A model generated the notes under the pieces. That model was not told the DNA's origin and ran no database searches. It saw only the letters and a program-made list of their open reading frames with translations. This document shows, piece after piece, positions 35,166-44,519 of a DNA stretch of 64,000 nt. The stretch comes from Vibrio fluminensis (lineage in GTDB: Bacteria > Pseudomonadota > Gammaproteobacteria > Enterobacterales > Vibrionaceae): positions 23,498 through 87,497 of the forward strand of contig NZ_JADILO010000026.1 of assembly GCF_015278125.1 (NCBI RefSeq). The letters are read 5' to 3'. The first letter of the stretch is position 1. Every line of letters starts with the position of its first letter. Both the position numbers and the translations under genes were made by a program.

Positions 35166-36206
35166 CTATATTCTCCCTTTTTGTTTTATCAGCAGCCAGA
35201 GGAAAAATGGTGTGCCAATTAATGCGGTGACAATGCCCACTGGCATATCGAGTGGTGCAACGGCGGTTCTTGCCAGCATATCGGCAAACAGGAGCAGTAA
35301 AGCGCCGAGTAACATGCTCACAGGCAATAGCGATTTGTAGTTTGGGCCAATCATCATGCGGGCAAGATGAGGGACGATCAGGCCAACAAAACTAATGATG
35401 CCTGCTAAAGCAACCGTGACACCTACGCCTGCGGCGGCCAGTACGATTAAACGCCTTTTTACTGATTGCACGTCGATTCCCATATGACGCGCTTCTGACT
35501 CACCAAGTAACATTGCGTTGAGCTTGTCCGCGTCACGACGGTAGCAATAAAACAAAACAATCAATGTGGCGAATGAGAGGTAGATACTCTGTTTATTCGC
35601 ACCAGCTAAAGACCCCATCGTCCATAGAGAAAGGTCACGCAGCGCTTGATCATCGGCAAAATAGTTGAGCAACCCCAGCCCTGCATTTGCCGCAGCAGAG
35701 ATAGCAATGCCGGCAAGCAGCATCATAGTGACCGACGTTCCGGTTTGACTGGTTCCTAACCTGTACACGATGAACGTTACAATAATACCGCCAAGACACG
35801 CGAATAGTGGAACGGTGCCGAGAAGCATTAACATTGGGTAGTTGGCAGCAATGCCCCCAAAAGCGACGATGGCAATTGCTGCTCCTAGAGATGCACCTGA
35901 TGAGACACCAATAATGCCAGGGTCAGCCAGTGGGTTTCGAAATAGCCCTTGTAATACCGCACCACAGATCGCCAATATTGCGCCAACAGCAATGGCTAAT
36001 AGTGTGCGCGGGATGCGAACTTGCTGGATGATCATAGTGACATGAGCAGGTATATCCGCATGGTCTGTTGGGAGCAATGAATAGAGGCTATCGGCCAAGC
36101 TGATATTCATCGGTCCTACAGTAATGGATACCACAGTCGCAAGGTATAGTAGAAAAGCAGAAGCGATACAAAGCGCTCTAGCTGAAAGCATTCTAGAAGA
36201 GTTCAT
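35166..36206 (-). CDS. hmuU: Haem ABC transporter permease
   Basis: FecCD/BtuC-family permease of 346 residues (HutC in V. cholerae), expected to have ten helices and to work as a dimer. Characteristic blocks are VRIPRTLLAIAVGAILAICGAVLQGLFRNPLADPGIIGVSSGA near residues 48-90 and FVGLIVPHLARMMIGPNY near 268. It overlaps the ATPase gene and lies 16 bp from the binding-protein gene, making one operon. Confidence 0.92.
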   Translation of the reverse strand: MNSSRMLSARALCIASAFLLYLATVVSITVGPMNISLADSLYSLLPTDHADIPAHVTMIIQQVRIPRTLLAIAVGAILAICGAVLQGLFRNPLADPGIIGVSSGASLGAAIAIVAFGGIAANYPMLMLLGTVPLFACLGGIIVTFIVYRLGTSQTGTSVTMMLLAGIAISAAANAGLGLLNYFADDQALRDLSLWTMGSLAGANKQSIYLSFATLIVLFYCYRRDADKLNAMLLGESEARHMGIDVQSVKRRLIVLAAAGVGVTVALAGIISFVGLIVPHLARMMIGPNYKSLLPVSMLLGALLLLFADMLARTAVAPLDMPVGIVTALIGTPFFLWLLIKQKGRI

Positions 36207-36221
36207 TGTTATTACTGTACG

Positions 36222-37073
36222 TTAGTTCGCTTGGCTGAATGTCTGATATAAATCATCTGCAAGTTCTAGGCTCTCAATGCCAAGACCGCCAACAATTGCG
36301 CTACCATTCACAGGGATAATGTGATTGTTTGCTGCCGCAGGGGTTGCGACGAGCAATGGATACTCTTGCATGATGCCTTTTTTCCCACCGAGCTTATTCC
36401 AATCGCGATGCGACACCAGAATGTATTCAGGTTGCATTTCTACAATGGCTTCTTGAGACAGAGGCTTGTATGAATCCAACTCGGTTTTGGCTGGGTTGAA
36501 TCCTCCGGCAAGATCAATAATCACATCAATGGTTGTCTTGTTACCTGCTATCGTGGCAGGCCTGCCTTTACTGAGGAGCGCAAATACCACCTTTGGCGCT
36601 CGATCGATATCGCGTTTTGCCATCGAGTCTAATTTCGTTTTTAAATCGCTTTTTAGCTCTTCGGCTTTGGTTTGCGTTCCAGTAATTTTTGCAATCGCAT
36701 CAATTCGGCTAAAAAGATCTTGTTCAGTGTCTCCTGCAGCGACCGTCTCTACTGAAACACCGCCACTTTTGAGTAAGGAAAGTGTTGTCTCAGGGCCCAT
36801 TTCGTGAGAACCAATTAAGTGAGTAGGGGAAAGCGCCATTAAGCCTTCAGGAGATAATCTACGGTGATAGCCGACCACAGGTAAATCGCCCTCAGTATTA
36901 AAGTGCTTACTGGTTAGATCAATTGCCACCAACTGGTCTTTCGCCCCTAATGCAACAAGCAGTTCTGTAATGCTAGAACCGGCACTAATAATCCTATTTT
37001 CGGTTGCTTGTGCTTGAGTAAACGTTGCGCTGACGGTAATCAACATCGTTAACAAGAGAGTGAGGTTTTTCAT
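36222..37073 (-). CDS. hmuT: Periplasmic haem-binding protein
   Basis: Class III binding protein of 283 residues (HutB in V. cholerae). Signal peptide up to about AQA-TEN, then IISAGSSITELLVALGA. The VVGYHRRLSPEGLMALSP segment carries the Tyr expected to ligate haem iron, as in ShuT and PhuT. It delivers haem to HmuUV. First gene of the minus-strand operon, divergent from hutX with a 485-bp region containing Fur-like sites between them. Confidence 0.9.
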   Translation of the reverse strand: MKNLTLLLTMLITVSATFTQAQATENRIISAGSSITELLVALGAKDQLVAIDLTSKHFNTEGDLPVVGYHRRLSPEGLMALSPTHLIGSHEMGPETTLSLLKSGGVSVETVAAGDTEQDLFSRIDAIAKITGTQTKAEELKSDLKTKLDSMAKRDIDRAPKVVFALLSKGRPATIAGNKTTIDVIIDLAGGFNPAKTELDSYKPLSQEAIVEMQPEYILVSHRDWNKLGGKKGIMQEYPLLVATPAAANNHIIPVNGSAIVGGLGIESLELADDLYQTFSQAN

Positions 37074-37313
37074 AGTTGTTGTTCCATAAACAAGATTGAT
37101 CGCTGCATATCTTTGCTAGAGATAGTTAACGAGCGAGCTGCATTCCAATTGGTTCTGTTGTTCACAAAAGCTGCGCGCAATGAGGTGAGCGTTTGTGATT
37201 GCTTGACATGATTTAAAACCTGCTGAGGCAAACATAACGATTTGCGCTAGCTGTACGCGTCCGATATTTCGAATGTTTCATATTTACAATAAGATAACGT
37301 TAAAAACCACGCA

Positions 37314-37350
37314 AATAATAATGATATCAAATATCATTTGCATTATCATA
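37314..37350. promoter_or_regulatory. Fur-box cluster between hmuT and hutX
   Basis: The AT-rich stretch contains TGATAT-CAA-ATATCA (37322-37336), then CATTTGCATTATCAT, giving overlapping matches to the Fur consensus. It is the only clear regulatory signal in the 37074-37558 gap, which holds both divergent promoters. Fur control of haem uptake is well established in Vibrio. Confidence 0.7.
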
Positions 37351-37558
37351 TCTTTTGTATAACATAATTTCCACCATTACTATTTACAAAAATATGATTC
37401 TAAGTTGCGAATAACAGGAAGAATTTCAATTAGGAAAATGCTTGATAGCGGCGATCAGCAAACTCGGCCGCATTTGCTACAGTTGAATTAAACCCTTGTT
37501 GGTTGTCTTTCTCGAGTTCTAGCGGAATTCTAAATAAAACAAAAAAACAGGAGAGAGT

Positions 37559-38080
37559 ATGTATACCTCTTGCTCTGAAAGCGAAGTAAAAACGCGAGTC
37601 GACGCGGCTTTGGCGAAGGATGATTCGGTGCCTATTTCTGAAATGGCCAAGCAACTGCAGCTTAGTGAGGGAGCAATCACATTTGCTTTGCCTGAGGTTA
37701 TGCTTACTCGTATTGATGGAGCGCATGCGCAACAGATTCTTGAGCAGTTACCTGAGTGGGGAAATGTTACGACTATCGTTCACTCATGCGGTTCAATCTT
37801 TGAGACTAAGGCTCCTTTCCCTCGAGGTAAGGCAGCGCATGGATATTACAACTTGATGGGGCGAGAGGGTGAACTGCATGGTCATTTACGTCTAGATACC
37901 ATTGTCCAAATAGCGTTGGTAAGTAAGCCTTTTAGAGGCAATGAAAGTCATTACATCGGCTTTTTTGCTCAAGATGGAACGTGTGCATTTAAAATTTACT
38001 TAGGACGTGACAAGCAGCGCCAGCTTATCCCTCAACAAATTGAAGCATTTAAGCAAATGAAACAGGAGTTTTCCGCATGA
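37559..38080 (+). CDS. hutX: Haem utilisation protein HutX
   Basis: A 173-residue cytoplasmic haem-binding protein of the HutX/HuvX/ChuX group, thought to receive haem and pass it to HutZ. It has the family stretch SCGSIFETKAPFPRGKAAHGYYNL and GHLRLDTIVQIALVSKPF. AGGAGAG precedes the ATG. The stop overlaps hutZ by 4 nt. The usual partner hutW (radical SAM) is absent here. Confidence 0.88.
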   Translation: MYTSCSESEVKTRVDAALAKDDSVPISEMAKQLQLSEGAITFALPEVMLTRIDGAHAQQILEQLPEWGNVTTIVHSCGSIFETKAPFPRGKAAHGYYNLMGREGELHGHLRLDTIVQIALVSKPFRGNESHYIGFFAQDGTCAFKIYLGRDKQRQLIPQQIEAFKQMKQEFSA

Positions 38081-38643
38081 ACTTAGAAAGTCAGTCGACT
38101 GAAATCGATGAGCAACAAAGAGAGGATGTTCGTCGTGAACGGTTACAGAACCGTTTGGAGCCAGAGATCCAAGAATTTCGCGATAGTAGAAAAACGTTAC
38201 AGCTAGCAACGATCAGTGAGCAAGGTATACCTAATGCTACCTACGCACCTTTTGCGTTTGATAAGCGAGGCTATTACATCCTTGTGAGTGACATTGCCGC
38301 ACACGGGAAGAACTTAAAAACAAACCGTAACGTGTCGATTCTGATGATCGAAGATGAGAATGAAAGTAAGCAGATTTATGCGCGTAAACGACTGACTTTT
38401 GACACCAAAGCTGAGCTAGTAGAAAAGCAGACTGATGATTGGTACGAAGGGGTTCATGCACTGAGAGAGCGTTTTGGCGAAATCATTGACAACCTCAGTC
38501 AGCTTGGGGATTTCAATCTATATCGCTTGGTTCCAGATTCAGGCCGCTATGTAAAGGGCTTTGGTCAAGCGTTTGAAGTCTCAGGTAATGATCTTCTGGA
38601 TTTTGTTCACTTAACCGAAGGGCATATTCAGCCAGAAAAATAA
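38077..38643 (+). CDS. hutZ: Haem-degrading protein HutZ
   Basis: A 188-residue protein of the HugZ/HutZ split-barrel family, related in fold to pyridoxamine phosphate oxidase. It binds and degrades haem to release iron. Features are TLQLATISEQGIPNATYAPFAF near the start, and the C-terminal extension with LTEGHIQPEK, whose His is in the haem-ligand region of HutZ. Coupled to hutX by an ATGA overlap; the receptor gene follows after 94 bp. Confidence 0.88.
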   Translation: MNLESQSTEIDEQQREDVRRERLQNRLEPEIQEFRDSRKTLQLATISEQGIPNATYAPFAFDKRGYYILVSDIAAHGKNLKTNRNVSILMIEDENESKQIYARKRLTFDTKAELVEKQTDDWYEGVHALRERFGEIIDNLSQLGDFNLYRLVPDSGRYVKGFGQAFEVSGNDLLDFVHLTEGHIQPEK

Positions 38644-38737
38644 AAAAGTAATGTCTAGAGCAATGGAAGCCTCAAAAGACCTGAAAACACAAATATAAGA
38701 CTAATTCAGGTCATTCAACCTTTAAATGGAATAAAAA

Positions 38738-40834
38738 ATGTTAAAGCAAACGCCTTTAGCTCTAGCTATTGCTGGGCTTTTGTCTGCGCCAATTTATGCA
38801 GATGACTCTTCATTGCAAGAAACTGTTGTTGTTACCGCCACTCGCACCAATACTCAAGTGATTGATACCGCTGCTTCAGTAACGGTCATTGATGACGAGA
38901 CGATAGAGCGAGATATGATCACCAGTTTGGATGATCTATTTAAATATACCCCAGGTGTGACGGTCGAAAGTAATGGTCGTCATGGGGTACAAAACATCAA
39001 TATTCGCGGAATTGATGGTAATCGAATTAAAGTGCTAGTGGATGGCGTTGCCCAAGGCAACCAGTTTGAATCAGGCGGCACTTTTGTTAATTCATCACGA
39101 GTAGAAGTGGATACTGACTTACTTAAATCCGTGGAAATTGTTAAAGGGGCGGCATCATCTTTACAAGGTTCTGATGCGATAGGTGGCATTGTCGCATTCG
39201 AAACCAAAGATCCTGCTGACTTTTTACAAGGAAAAGATTTCGGCGGCCATGCCAAGTTCAATTACTCATCGAAAGACAATACCTTCAGTGAATCTGTTGC
39301 GTTGGCAAATCAGATTGGTGATCTTGAAACGCTAGTTGCGTATACCCGTCGTGATGGCAGTGAGCTGGAGAATTTTGGTGATTTGGATCAACAGGATACA
39401 GAGGCCAATAACTTATTAGTGAAGTTGCAGTACCAACTCAACGATGCTCATCGTGTAGAATTTAACGGTAATTATCTAAAAAATACCGATAAAGCGGATC
39501 AATCTTATTCTGGATACAGCAACGGGACGTCTGAGGATGTCACGGAACAATATCAAGTTGGCATTAAACACATTTGGGATGTTCATGCCTCTTTAGCTGA
39601 TTCGGTGGTGTGGCAATTAGATTATTTGAGCAAAGATGAAAATGGGGTGACTCATCGCACTAAAGATAGTGACTCTAATCGTCAACGCAAAGACTATATC
39701 TACAACGATGAAGGTTATCAGTTTGACCTACAGATTGATAAGCACTTTAGTCTAGGTAATACCGAGCACTACGTAGTTTATGGTGGTTCTTTCCAAGACA
39801 AAGATATTGAAAACATCAATAAAGAGTACAATAGTGTTGGAGCGGATAAGGAAATCTTCTATATCCCTAGCGCATCTGAGCGTCGTTATGGCGTGTTTCT
39901 TCAAGACCAAATTTCAATCGGTAACCTGACAGTCACGCCAGGTGTTCGTTACGATTGGTTTGAAACCGATCCTGGCGATACAAGTGATAACCCGAGTAAC
40001 AATGATGCAAGCGAATATAAGAAATTTAGTGATTCAGCCTTTACCGCTCGTCTCGGTGCTGTGTATCGTTTAAGTCAAGAACATCGACTGTTTGCTCAAG
40101 TGAGCCAAGGCTTCCGTGCTCCAGATTTCAAAGAGTTGTTCTACTCTTATGGAAATCCAATAATGAGCTATTACAGTAAGCCCAATCCAGATTTGAAAGC
40201 TGAAGAAAGTATCTCCTATGAGTTGGGTTGGCGCCATAATACGGATCGTTCTGATACTGAAATTGCGGTTTTCTATAGTGATTACGACAACTTCATTACT
40301 AGCGAAACCACTGGGCAATTCATGAACCCGATGAATCCAGCGATTGTGCAGTATAACAATATTGAATCTGCCAAGATTAAAGGCATCGAGTTTTCCAACC
40401 AATTGTCATGGGATGGCTTTATGCCCATCGAAGGCTTTAGCTCTCGATTTGCAGCCGCTTATACAGAAGGTGAAGATGGTGATGGCGAACCACTCAATGA
40501 TGTGAATCCGTGGAACGCGATTGTTGGAGTAAACTTTGACTCGACAGATAATTGGGGCACATCGTTGAACTTAAGCTATACCGCAGCTAAGAAGCAAGAT
40601 GACATCGCCGAGGGTGAGCGAGGCGCGCAAATTCAACCAATTTCAAGCGCAACGGTGGTCGATTTAACCGCCTACTACAAACCAATTAAAGATCTAACGC
40701 TTCGAGCTGGTGTCTTTAACCTCACGGATAAAGAATACTACAACTGGAACGACGTTAAAGGCGAAACGGTTGAGAATAAAGATCTGACTCAAGCTGGTCG
40801 TAACTGGGCGGTTACAGTGAAATACGATTTCTAG
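38738..40834 (+). CDS. TonB-dependent haem/haemoglobin receptor (HutA/HupA-like)
   Basis: Outer-membrane receptor of 698 residues. Signal peptide up to about IYA-DDS, TonB box ETVVVTATRTN, plug domain with VEIVKGAASSLQGSDAIGGIVAF, and a barrel containing FRAPDFKELFYSYG and NPDLKAEES, the FRAP/NPNL region conserved in haem receptors. It ends in KYDF with a terminal Phe. Its position with hutXZ and hmuTUV confirms haem as substrate. No tonB/exbBD is in this window. Confidence 0.9.
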   Translation: MLKQTPLALAIAGLLSAPIYADDSSLQETVVVTATRTNTQVIDTAASVTVIDDETIERDMITSLDDLFKYTPGVTVESNGRHGVQNINIRGIDGNRIKVLVDGVAQGNQFESGGTFVNSSRVEVDTDLLKSVEIVKGAASSLQGSDAIGGIVAFETKDPADFLQGKDFGGHAKFNYSSKDNTFSESVALANQIGDLETLVAYTRRDGSELENFGDLDQQDTEANNLLVKLQYQLNDAHRVEFNGNYLKNTDKADQSYSGYSNGTSEDVTEQYQVGIKHIWDVHASLADSVVWQLDYLSKDENGVTHRTKDSDSNRQRKDYIYNDEGYQFDLQIDKHFSLGNTEHYVVYGGSFQDKDIENINKEYNSVGADKEIFYIPSASERRYGVFLQDQISIGNLTVTPGVRYDWFETDPGDTSDNPSNNDASEYKKFSDSAFTARLGAVYRLSQEHRLFAQVSQGFRAPDFKELFYSYGNPIMSYYSKPNPDLKAEESISYELGWRHNTDRSDTEIAVFYSDYDNFITSETTGQFMNPMNPAIVQYNNIESAKIKGIEFSNQLSWDGFMPIEGFSSRFAAAYTEGEDGDGEPLNDVNPWNAIVGVNFDSTDNWGTSLNLSYTAAKKQDDIAEGERGAQIQPISSATVVDLTAYYKPIKDLTLRAGVFNLTDKEYYNWNDVKGETVENKDLTQAGRNWAVTVKYDF

Positions 40835-40854
40835 CGGTACGTTTGTCGTAAACA

Positions 40855-40884
40855 AATTAAGGGCACTTAATTGTGCCCTTAATT
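40855..40884. terminator. Bidirectional terminator between haem receptor and dctD
   Basis: AATTAAGGGCAC and GTGCCCTTAATT form a perfect 12-bp stem around a 6-nt loop, between convergent genes. Confidence 0.85.
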
Positions 40885-40888
40885 GTTT

Positions 40889-42229
40889 CTAATCTTTGAA
40901 GTCTTGTTTATCTAACCCATGCTTTTGCATTTTGTCGTAGAGGGTTTTTCTCGCCACTTGCAACTGTTGCATCGTTTCGTTGATTCGTCCTTCATTTGCC
41001 GTTAAAGCCTGCTCAATCAGCATTTTTTCAAACTCAGCCACTTGCTCAGACAGAGGTTGAATCGTCTTATCGTGTCGCGGTGGATTAGAAAATTCCCCCA
41101 ACTTTCCCAACAAAACAAAACGTTCAGCACAATTTCGCAGTTCGCGCACGTTGCCCGGCCAGTCATGACTTATTAAGCTTTGTAAATCGGCTTTAGGGAT
41201 AGAAGCCGCATCTTTACCATAACGAGCAGCGGCAACCAGCAAGAAATGGTGAAATAGCGCGGGTATGTCTTCTTTACGGTGACGCAATGCAGGTAGAACG
41301 AGGGTGACAACGTTGAGGCGATAGTAGAGATCTTGCCGGAAATCTCCATTAACCGAAGCCTGGTTTAAGTCTACTTTGGTTGCTGCGATCACGCGGATAT
41401 CGATTGGGATGAGTTGATTTGATCCCACTCGCTCAATGACGCGTTCTTGTAGCACACGTAGCAATCGAATTTGTGCCTGCATTGGCATCGACTCGATTTC
41501 ATCTAAAAAAAGCGTCCCCCCATTGGCATGCTCGAATTTACCAATTCGTTTACTATCTGCGCCGGTGAATGCCCCTTTTTCATGCCCATATAACTCACTT
41601 TCTATTAAGTTTTCAGGCACTGCTCCACAGTTAATCGCGACAAAGTTGCTGTCGCGCCGAGAGCTTTGTTCGTGTATCGAACGAGCGACCAGTTCTTTAC
41701 CTGTACCTGTTTCGCCAAATAACAAAATGTCAGCGTTGGTATCAGCAATATGTGAAATGGTTTCACGGAGCTGTTGGATTTGGTTGGTTTCGCCAATAAT
41801 CCGTGGACCAAGGGTTTGACTGGCTTTTAAACTGCGTTTTAGCGCTTGGTTTTCTGCAGTTAGGTTACGTTTTTCTATGGCTCGTCTGGTGGTATCAATA
41901 AGACGATCAATGGCAAAAGGCTTTTCGATAAAATCGTAAGCACCATTTTGTAATGCGTTGACCGCCATCTCTATATCACCATGGCCAGTAATCAAGATCA
42001 CCGGTATGTCGGCATCTTGATGTAAGACGCTAGTGAGCAAGTTCTCGCCAGACAACCCAGGTAAACAGATGTCGCTAACCACCACTTTGGGTAAGCCAGA
42101 TTGCTTGATTGCAATCAAAGCCTCTTCGGCGTCAGCAAAAAAACGCGCAGAGATATCTTCTAGTTCAAAGCTTTGTTCAATAGCAATACGAATATCGCTT
42201 TCGTCATCGATGAAGAATACGTCTTCCAT
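40889..42229 (-). CDS. dctD: C4-dicarboxylate sigma-54 response regulator
   Basis: NtrC-family activator of 446 residues. The receiver domain has phospho-acceptor Asp about 53 (VSDICLPG). The AAA+ domain has Walker A GETGTGKE (about 170) and the sigma-54 contact motif GAFTGA (about 217). The C-terminal Fis-type helix-turn-helix lies in INETMQQLQVARKTLYDKM. It is coupled to dctB by a TAATG overlap. The expected target is the sigma-54 promoter of dctP at 30672, with the inverted repeat at 30535 as a candidate binding site. Confidence 0.92.
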   Translation of the reverse strand: MEDVFFIDDESDIRIAIEQSFELEDISARFFADAEEALIAIKQSGLPKVVVSDICLPGLSGENLLTSVLHQDADIPVILITGHGDIEMAVNALQNGAYDFIEKPFAIDRLIDTTRRAIEKRNLTAENQALKRSLKASQTLGPRIIGETNQIQQLRETISHIADTNADILLFGETGTGKELVARSIHEQSSRRDSNFVAINCGAVPENLIESELYGHEKGAFTGADSKRIGKFEHANGGTLFLDEIESMPMQAQIRLLRVLQERVIERVGSNQLIPIDIRVIAATKVDLNQASVNGDFRQDLYYRLNVVTLVLPALRHRKEDIPALFHHFLLVAAARYGKDAASIPKADLQSLISHDWPGNVRELRNCAERFVLLGKLGEFSNPPRHDKTIQPLSEQVAEFEKMLIEQALTANEGRINETMQQLQVARKTLYDKMQKHGLDKQDFKD

Positions 42230-44010
42230 TACTTGTCCTTATACTGCAAGGTGATAGTGAACCGTGCTCCGCCAAGGGGTGATTCACTTATGCTCAACTG
42301 CCCATCCATCGCTTGGAGTATTTGTTGTGAGATAGAGAGGCCTAAACCAAGTCCATTTTTCTTGGTGGTATAGAAAGGTTCGAATAACTTTTCTCTTTGC
42401 GCGATTGGGATACCTTCACCACTGTCATCAACATGAATTAAAACGCTTGATGGCAGAGATTCAACCGTGAGATGAATCTCTCGCGTTGGCTGCTCGCCGA
42501 CAGCTTGGATAGCATTGCTAAGTAGATTCACCATTACTTGTTCGAGTTGAATTGGGTTGACGGTGACATGAATTGGCGCCTCTGACATTGAGATTGTCAG
42601 CGTCGCTTGCTGTGATTTTATCTGCGGCGCGATGAGCTCTTTTACGGAGGTAATCATTGGGGCGAGGGCGAGTTTTTGCTTCTCTTGTGTGTCGGACTTG
42701 CGAGTGAACGACTTTAGTTGATCACTGATTTTTGCCATACGTTCTGTCAGTGCTGAAATACGGGCCAGATTTTCATCTACTCGCGTTGTTTGCTGTTTCG
42801 CCAGAAAGCGTCTGCCGTTGTCAGCAAAGCTTCGTATCGCCGCGAGCGGATTGTTGAGCTCGTGACTAATGCTTGCCGACATCTGGCCAAGTACCGCCAG
42901 TTTCGCAGCCTGTATTAGCTCGTTTTGTGTCTGCCTTAGCGCTTGTTCTGCTTTGCTTCGTTCGTTTATTTCTGCGTGCAGTTCAGCGGTACGCTCCATA
43001 ACGAGAAACTCTAGCTTTTGTTTGGCTTCCGATTGAATTTGCGCCAGTTGTCTTTGTTTTACTTGGGTTTGATGAACCAATTGAATGGAAAGGAATAGAA
43101 TGGCAAACAACAAGCTCAGTACCAATAAAAAGCTAAATGTTGACCACAATATGGTGTGCTTTGGCGTCAAAATACGAATGGTTAATTGTAAATCCTCTAG
43201 ATGCCGAGAAGTCACAATAAAGTCACCTTGTCCGCCCACTTTACGCAAATTAGTCAGTTCAGATTGATCGCTATCTAGATCGCCATACAGGCCAAGCGAA
43301 CGTATTTCGGTATTTAAGAACTGCCGGCTGCGGAGTACTTGTTGACGAACTTCTGATGACAGGTCGGCGAGACTGTGAAACAACCACTTATGATTACTCG
43401 ACATAAAAATGATGTTGTTTGGGTCTGTAGCAACAAAGAAGTTAGTCTCGCTTTGCCAATTGTCTTCGATCGCCGAAAGGTCCATTTTGATGACGATTAC
43501 GCCAATAATTTCCGCGGCGTAGACGACAGGATAACTGTAATAATAACCCCGCTGACCAGAGGTTGAACCGAGTGCAAAATACTGACTTTTTTCTCCTTGA
43601 ACTGCTTGAGAAAAATAAGGACGCCACGCGAAGTTTCTTCCGACAAAACTGCGTTGAATGTTCCAGTTACTGGCAGCAATCGTGGTGCCTTGTGCATCGA
43701 GCAGGTAAGTATCTGCGGCATTGATGACTTGGTTGACGTCTTCAAGGTAGCGGTTGGTAATGTCTATTTGCGCCGAGTTATTAGGGCTGAGAACTGCAGA
43801 GATGACTTCACTGTCTTGGGCGAGGAGGCGGGGCAAATGGTCATATTTATCAAGCTTTGTGATGATATGACTCGAGAAGCGTTCTAACTGCGATTGATGT
43901 TGTTCAAGTTGGCTCTGGTAGCTGCTGTTCCATACCCAACGCCCGCCAAGAATTGCGCACAGCATAAACAACACCAGCAAATACAGAAAAGTGCGTCGGT
44001 TGAGCAGCAT
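42229..44010 (-). CDS. dctB: C4-dicarboxylate sensor histidine kinase
   Basis: A 593-residue membrane kinase. The first transmembrane helix is about residues 9-26, followed by a periplasmic double-Cache sensor domain to about 285, with FAWRPYFSQAVQGE and RGYYYSYPV typical of DctB. The second helix is about 288-312. A coiled linker leads to the phospho-His about 383 (SASISHELNNPLAAIR), and the ATPase domain has NLLSNAIQAV, DSGEGIP and GLGLGLSI. AAGGA lies upstream of the ATG. It senses external dicarboxylates, often together with the transporter. Confidence 0.92.
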   Translation of the reverse strand: MLLNRRTFLYLLVLFMLCAILGGRWVWNSSYQSQLEQHQSQLERFSSHIITKLDKYDHLPRLLAQDSEVISAVLSPNNSAQIDITNRYLEDVNQVINAADTYLLDAQGTTIAASNWNIQRSFVGRNFAWRPYFSQAVQGEKSQYFALGSTSGQRGYYYSYPVVYAAEIIGVIVIKMDLSAIEDNWQSETNFFVATDPNNIIFMSSNHKWLFHSLADLSSEVRQQVLRSRQFLNTEIRSLGLYGDLDSDQSELTNLRKVGGQGDFIVTSRHLEDLQLTIRILTPKHTILWSTFSFLLVLSLLFAILFLSIQLVHQTQVKQRQLAQIQSEAKQKLEFLVMERTAELHAEINERSKAEQALRQTQNELIQAAKLAVLGQMSASISHELNNPLAAIRSFADNGRRFLAKQQTTRVDENLARISALTERMAKISDQLKSFTRKSDTQEKQKLALAPMITSVKELIAPQIKSQQATLTISMSEAPIHVTVNPIQLEQVMVNLLSNAIQAVGEQPTREIHLTVESLPSSVLIHVDDSGEGIPIAQREKLFEPFYTTKKNGLGLGLSISQQILQAMDGQLSISESPLGGARFTITLQYKDK

Positions 44011-44149
44011 AGGGCATCCTTGTCAAAAAAAGAGTCTTCTAGCCTAGCGTTTTTTGTTACTAAGGTGTTGTGGCAGGTTATCAAATTGGGTGGTAAAACC
44101 GGACTTAGATCTCCTTTTATTACTTGAATTAAAAAAAACGCTAGTTTCT

Positions 44150-44177
44150 CTTGAAAAACACATTAATGTCCCCATTT
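44150..44177 (+). promoter_or_regulatory. RpoH (sigma-32) type promoter upstream of tig
   Basis: CTTGAAA (44150-44156), a 13-nt spacer and CCCCATTT (44170-44177) match the sigma-32 consensus almost perfectly. It points toward tig, giving a leader of about 340 nt. The gap 44011-44519 otherwise holds hairpins near tig and a 12-bp inverted repeat at 44044-44144. Confidence 0.75.
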
Positions 44178-44450
44178 CTGACACGGTTAGAGATGATGAA
44201 TGCTCAAATATGTAGCATTCAGTTGAGAATTTAGGATATTGAGGGATGTAAGCAGGGGTTCGGCTCGACAGTGCTAGTCAAGGTCGTTAGAATGCTGCAT
44301 CTAAATCTATGTCCTGAGACTAATCGGAGATACCTTTAGTCAATTGGTTAAGCCAATGGGTAAAAGATATCGCTAATTAGTTCGATTGCCTCAACGCAGG
44401 CTGTCGATGCTCGAAATTAATAGGTGCTCTTAGAGTACAAACAAGGATGC

Positions 44451-44498
44451 AGTTACCAAGCCAAGCTTAGGTAACTCATACGCTCAGCCATACTGAGC
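44451..44498 (+). promoter_or_regulatory. Two hairpins in the tig leader
   Basis: AGTTACCAAGC (44451-44461) pairs with GCTTAGGTAACT (44465-44476, one bulge), then GCTCAG (44482-44487) pairs with CTGAGC (44493-44498). They lie 22-70 nt before the start codon without a T run, so an RNA-level role in translation or stability is plausible. Confidence 0.45.
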
Positions 44499-44519
44499 CA
44501 GTATTGAGGTTAATGAATA

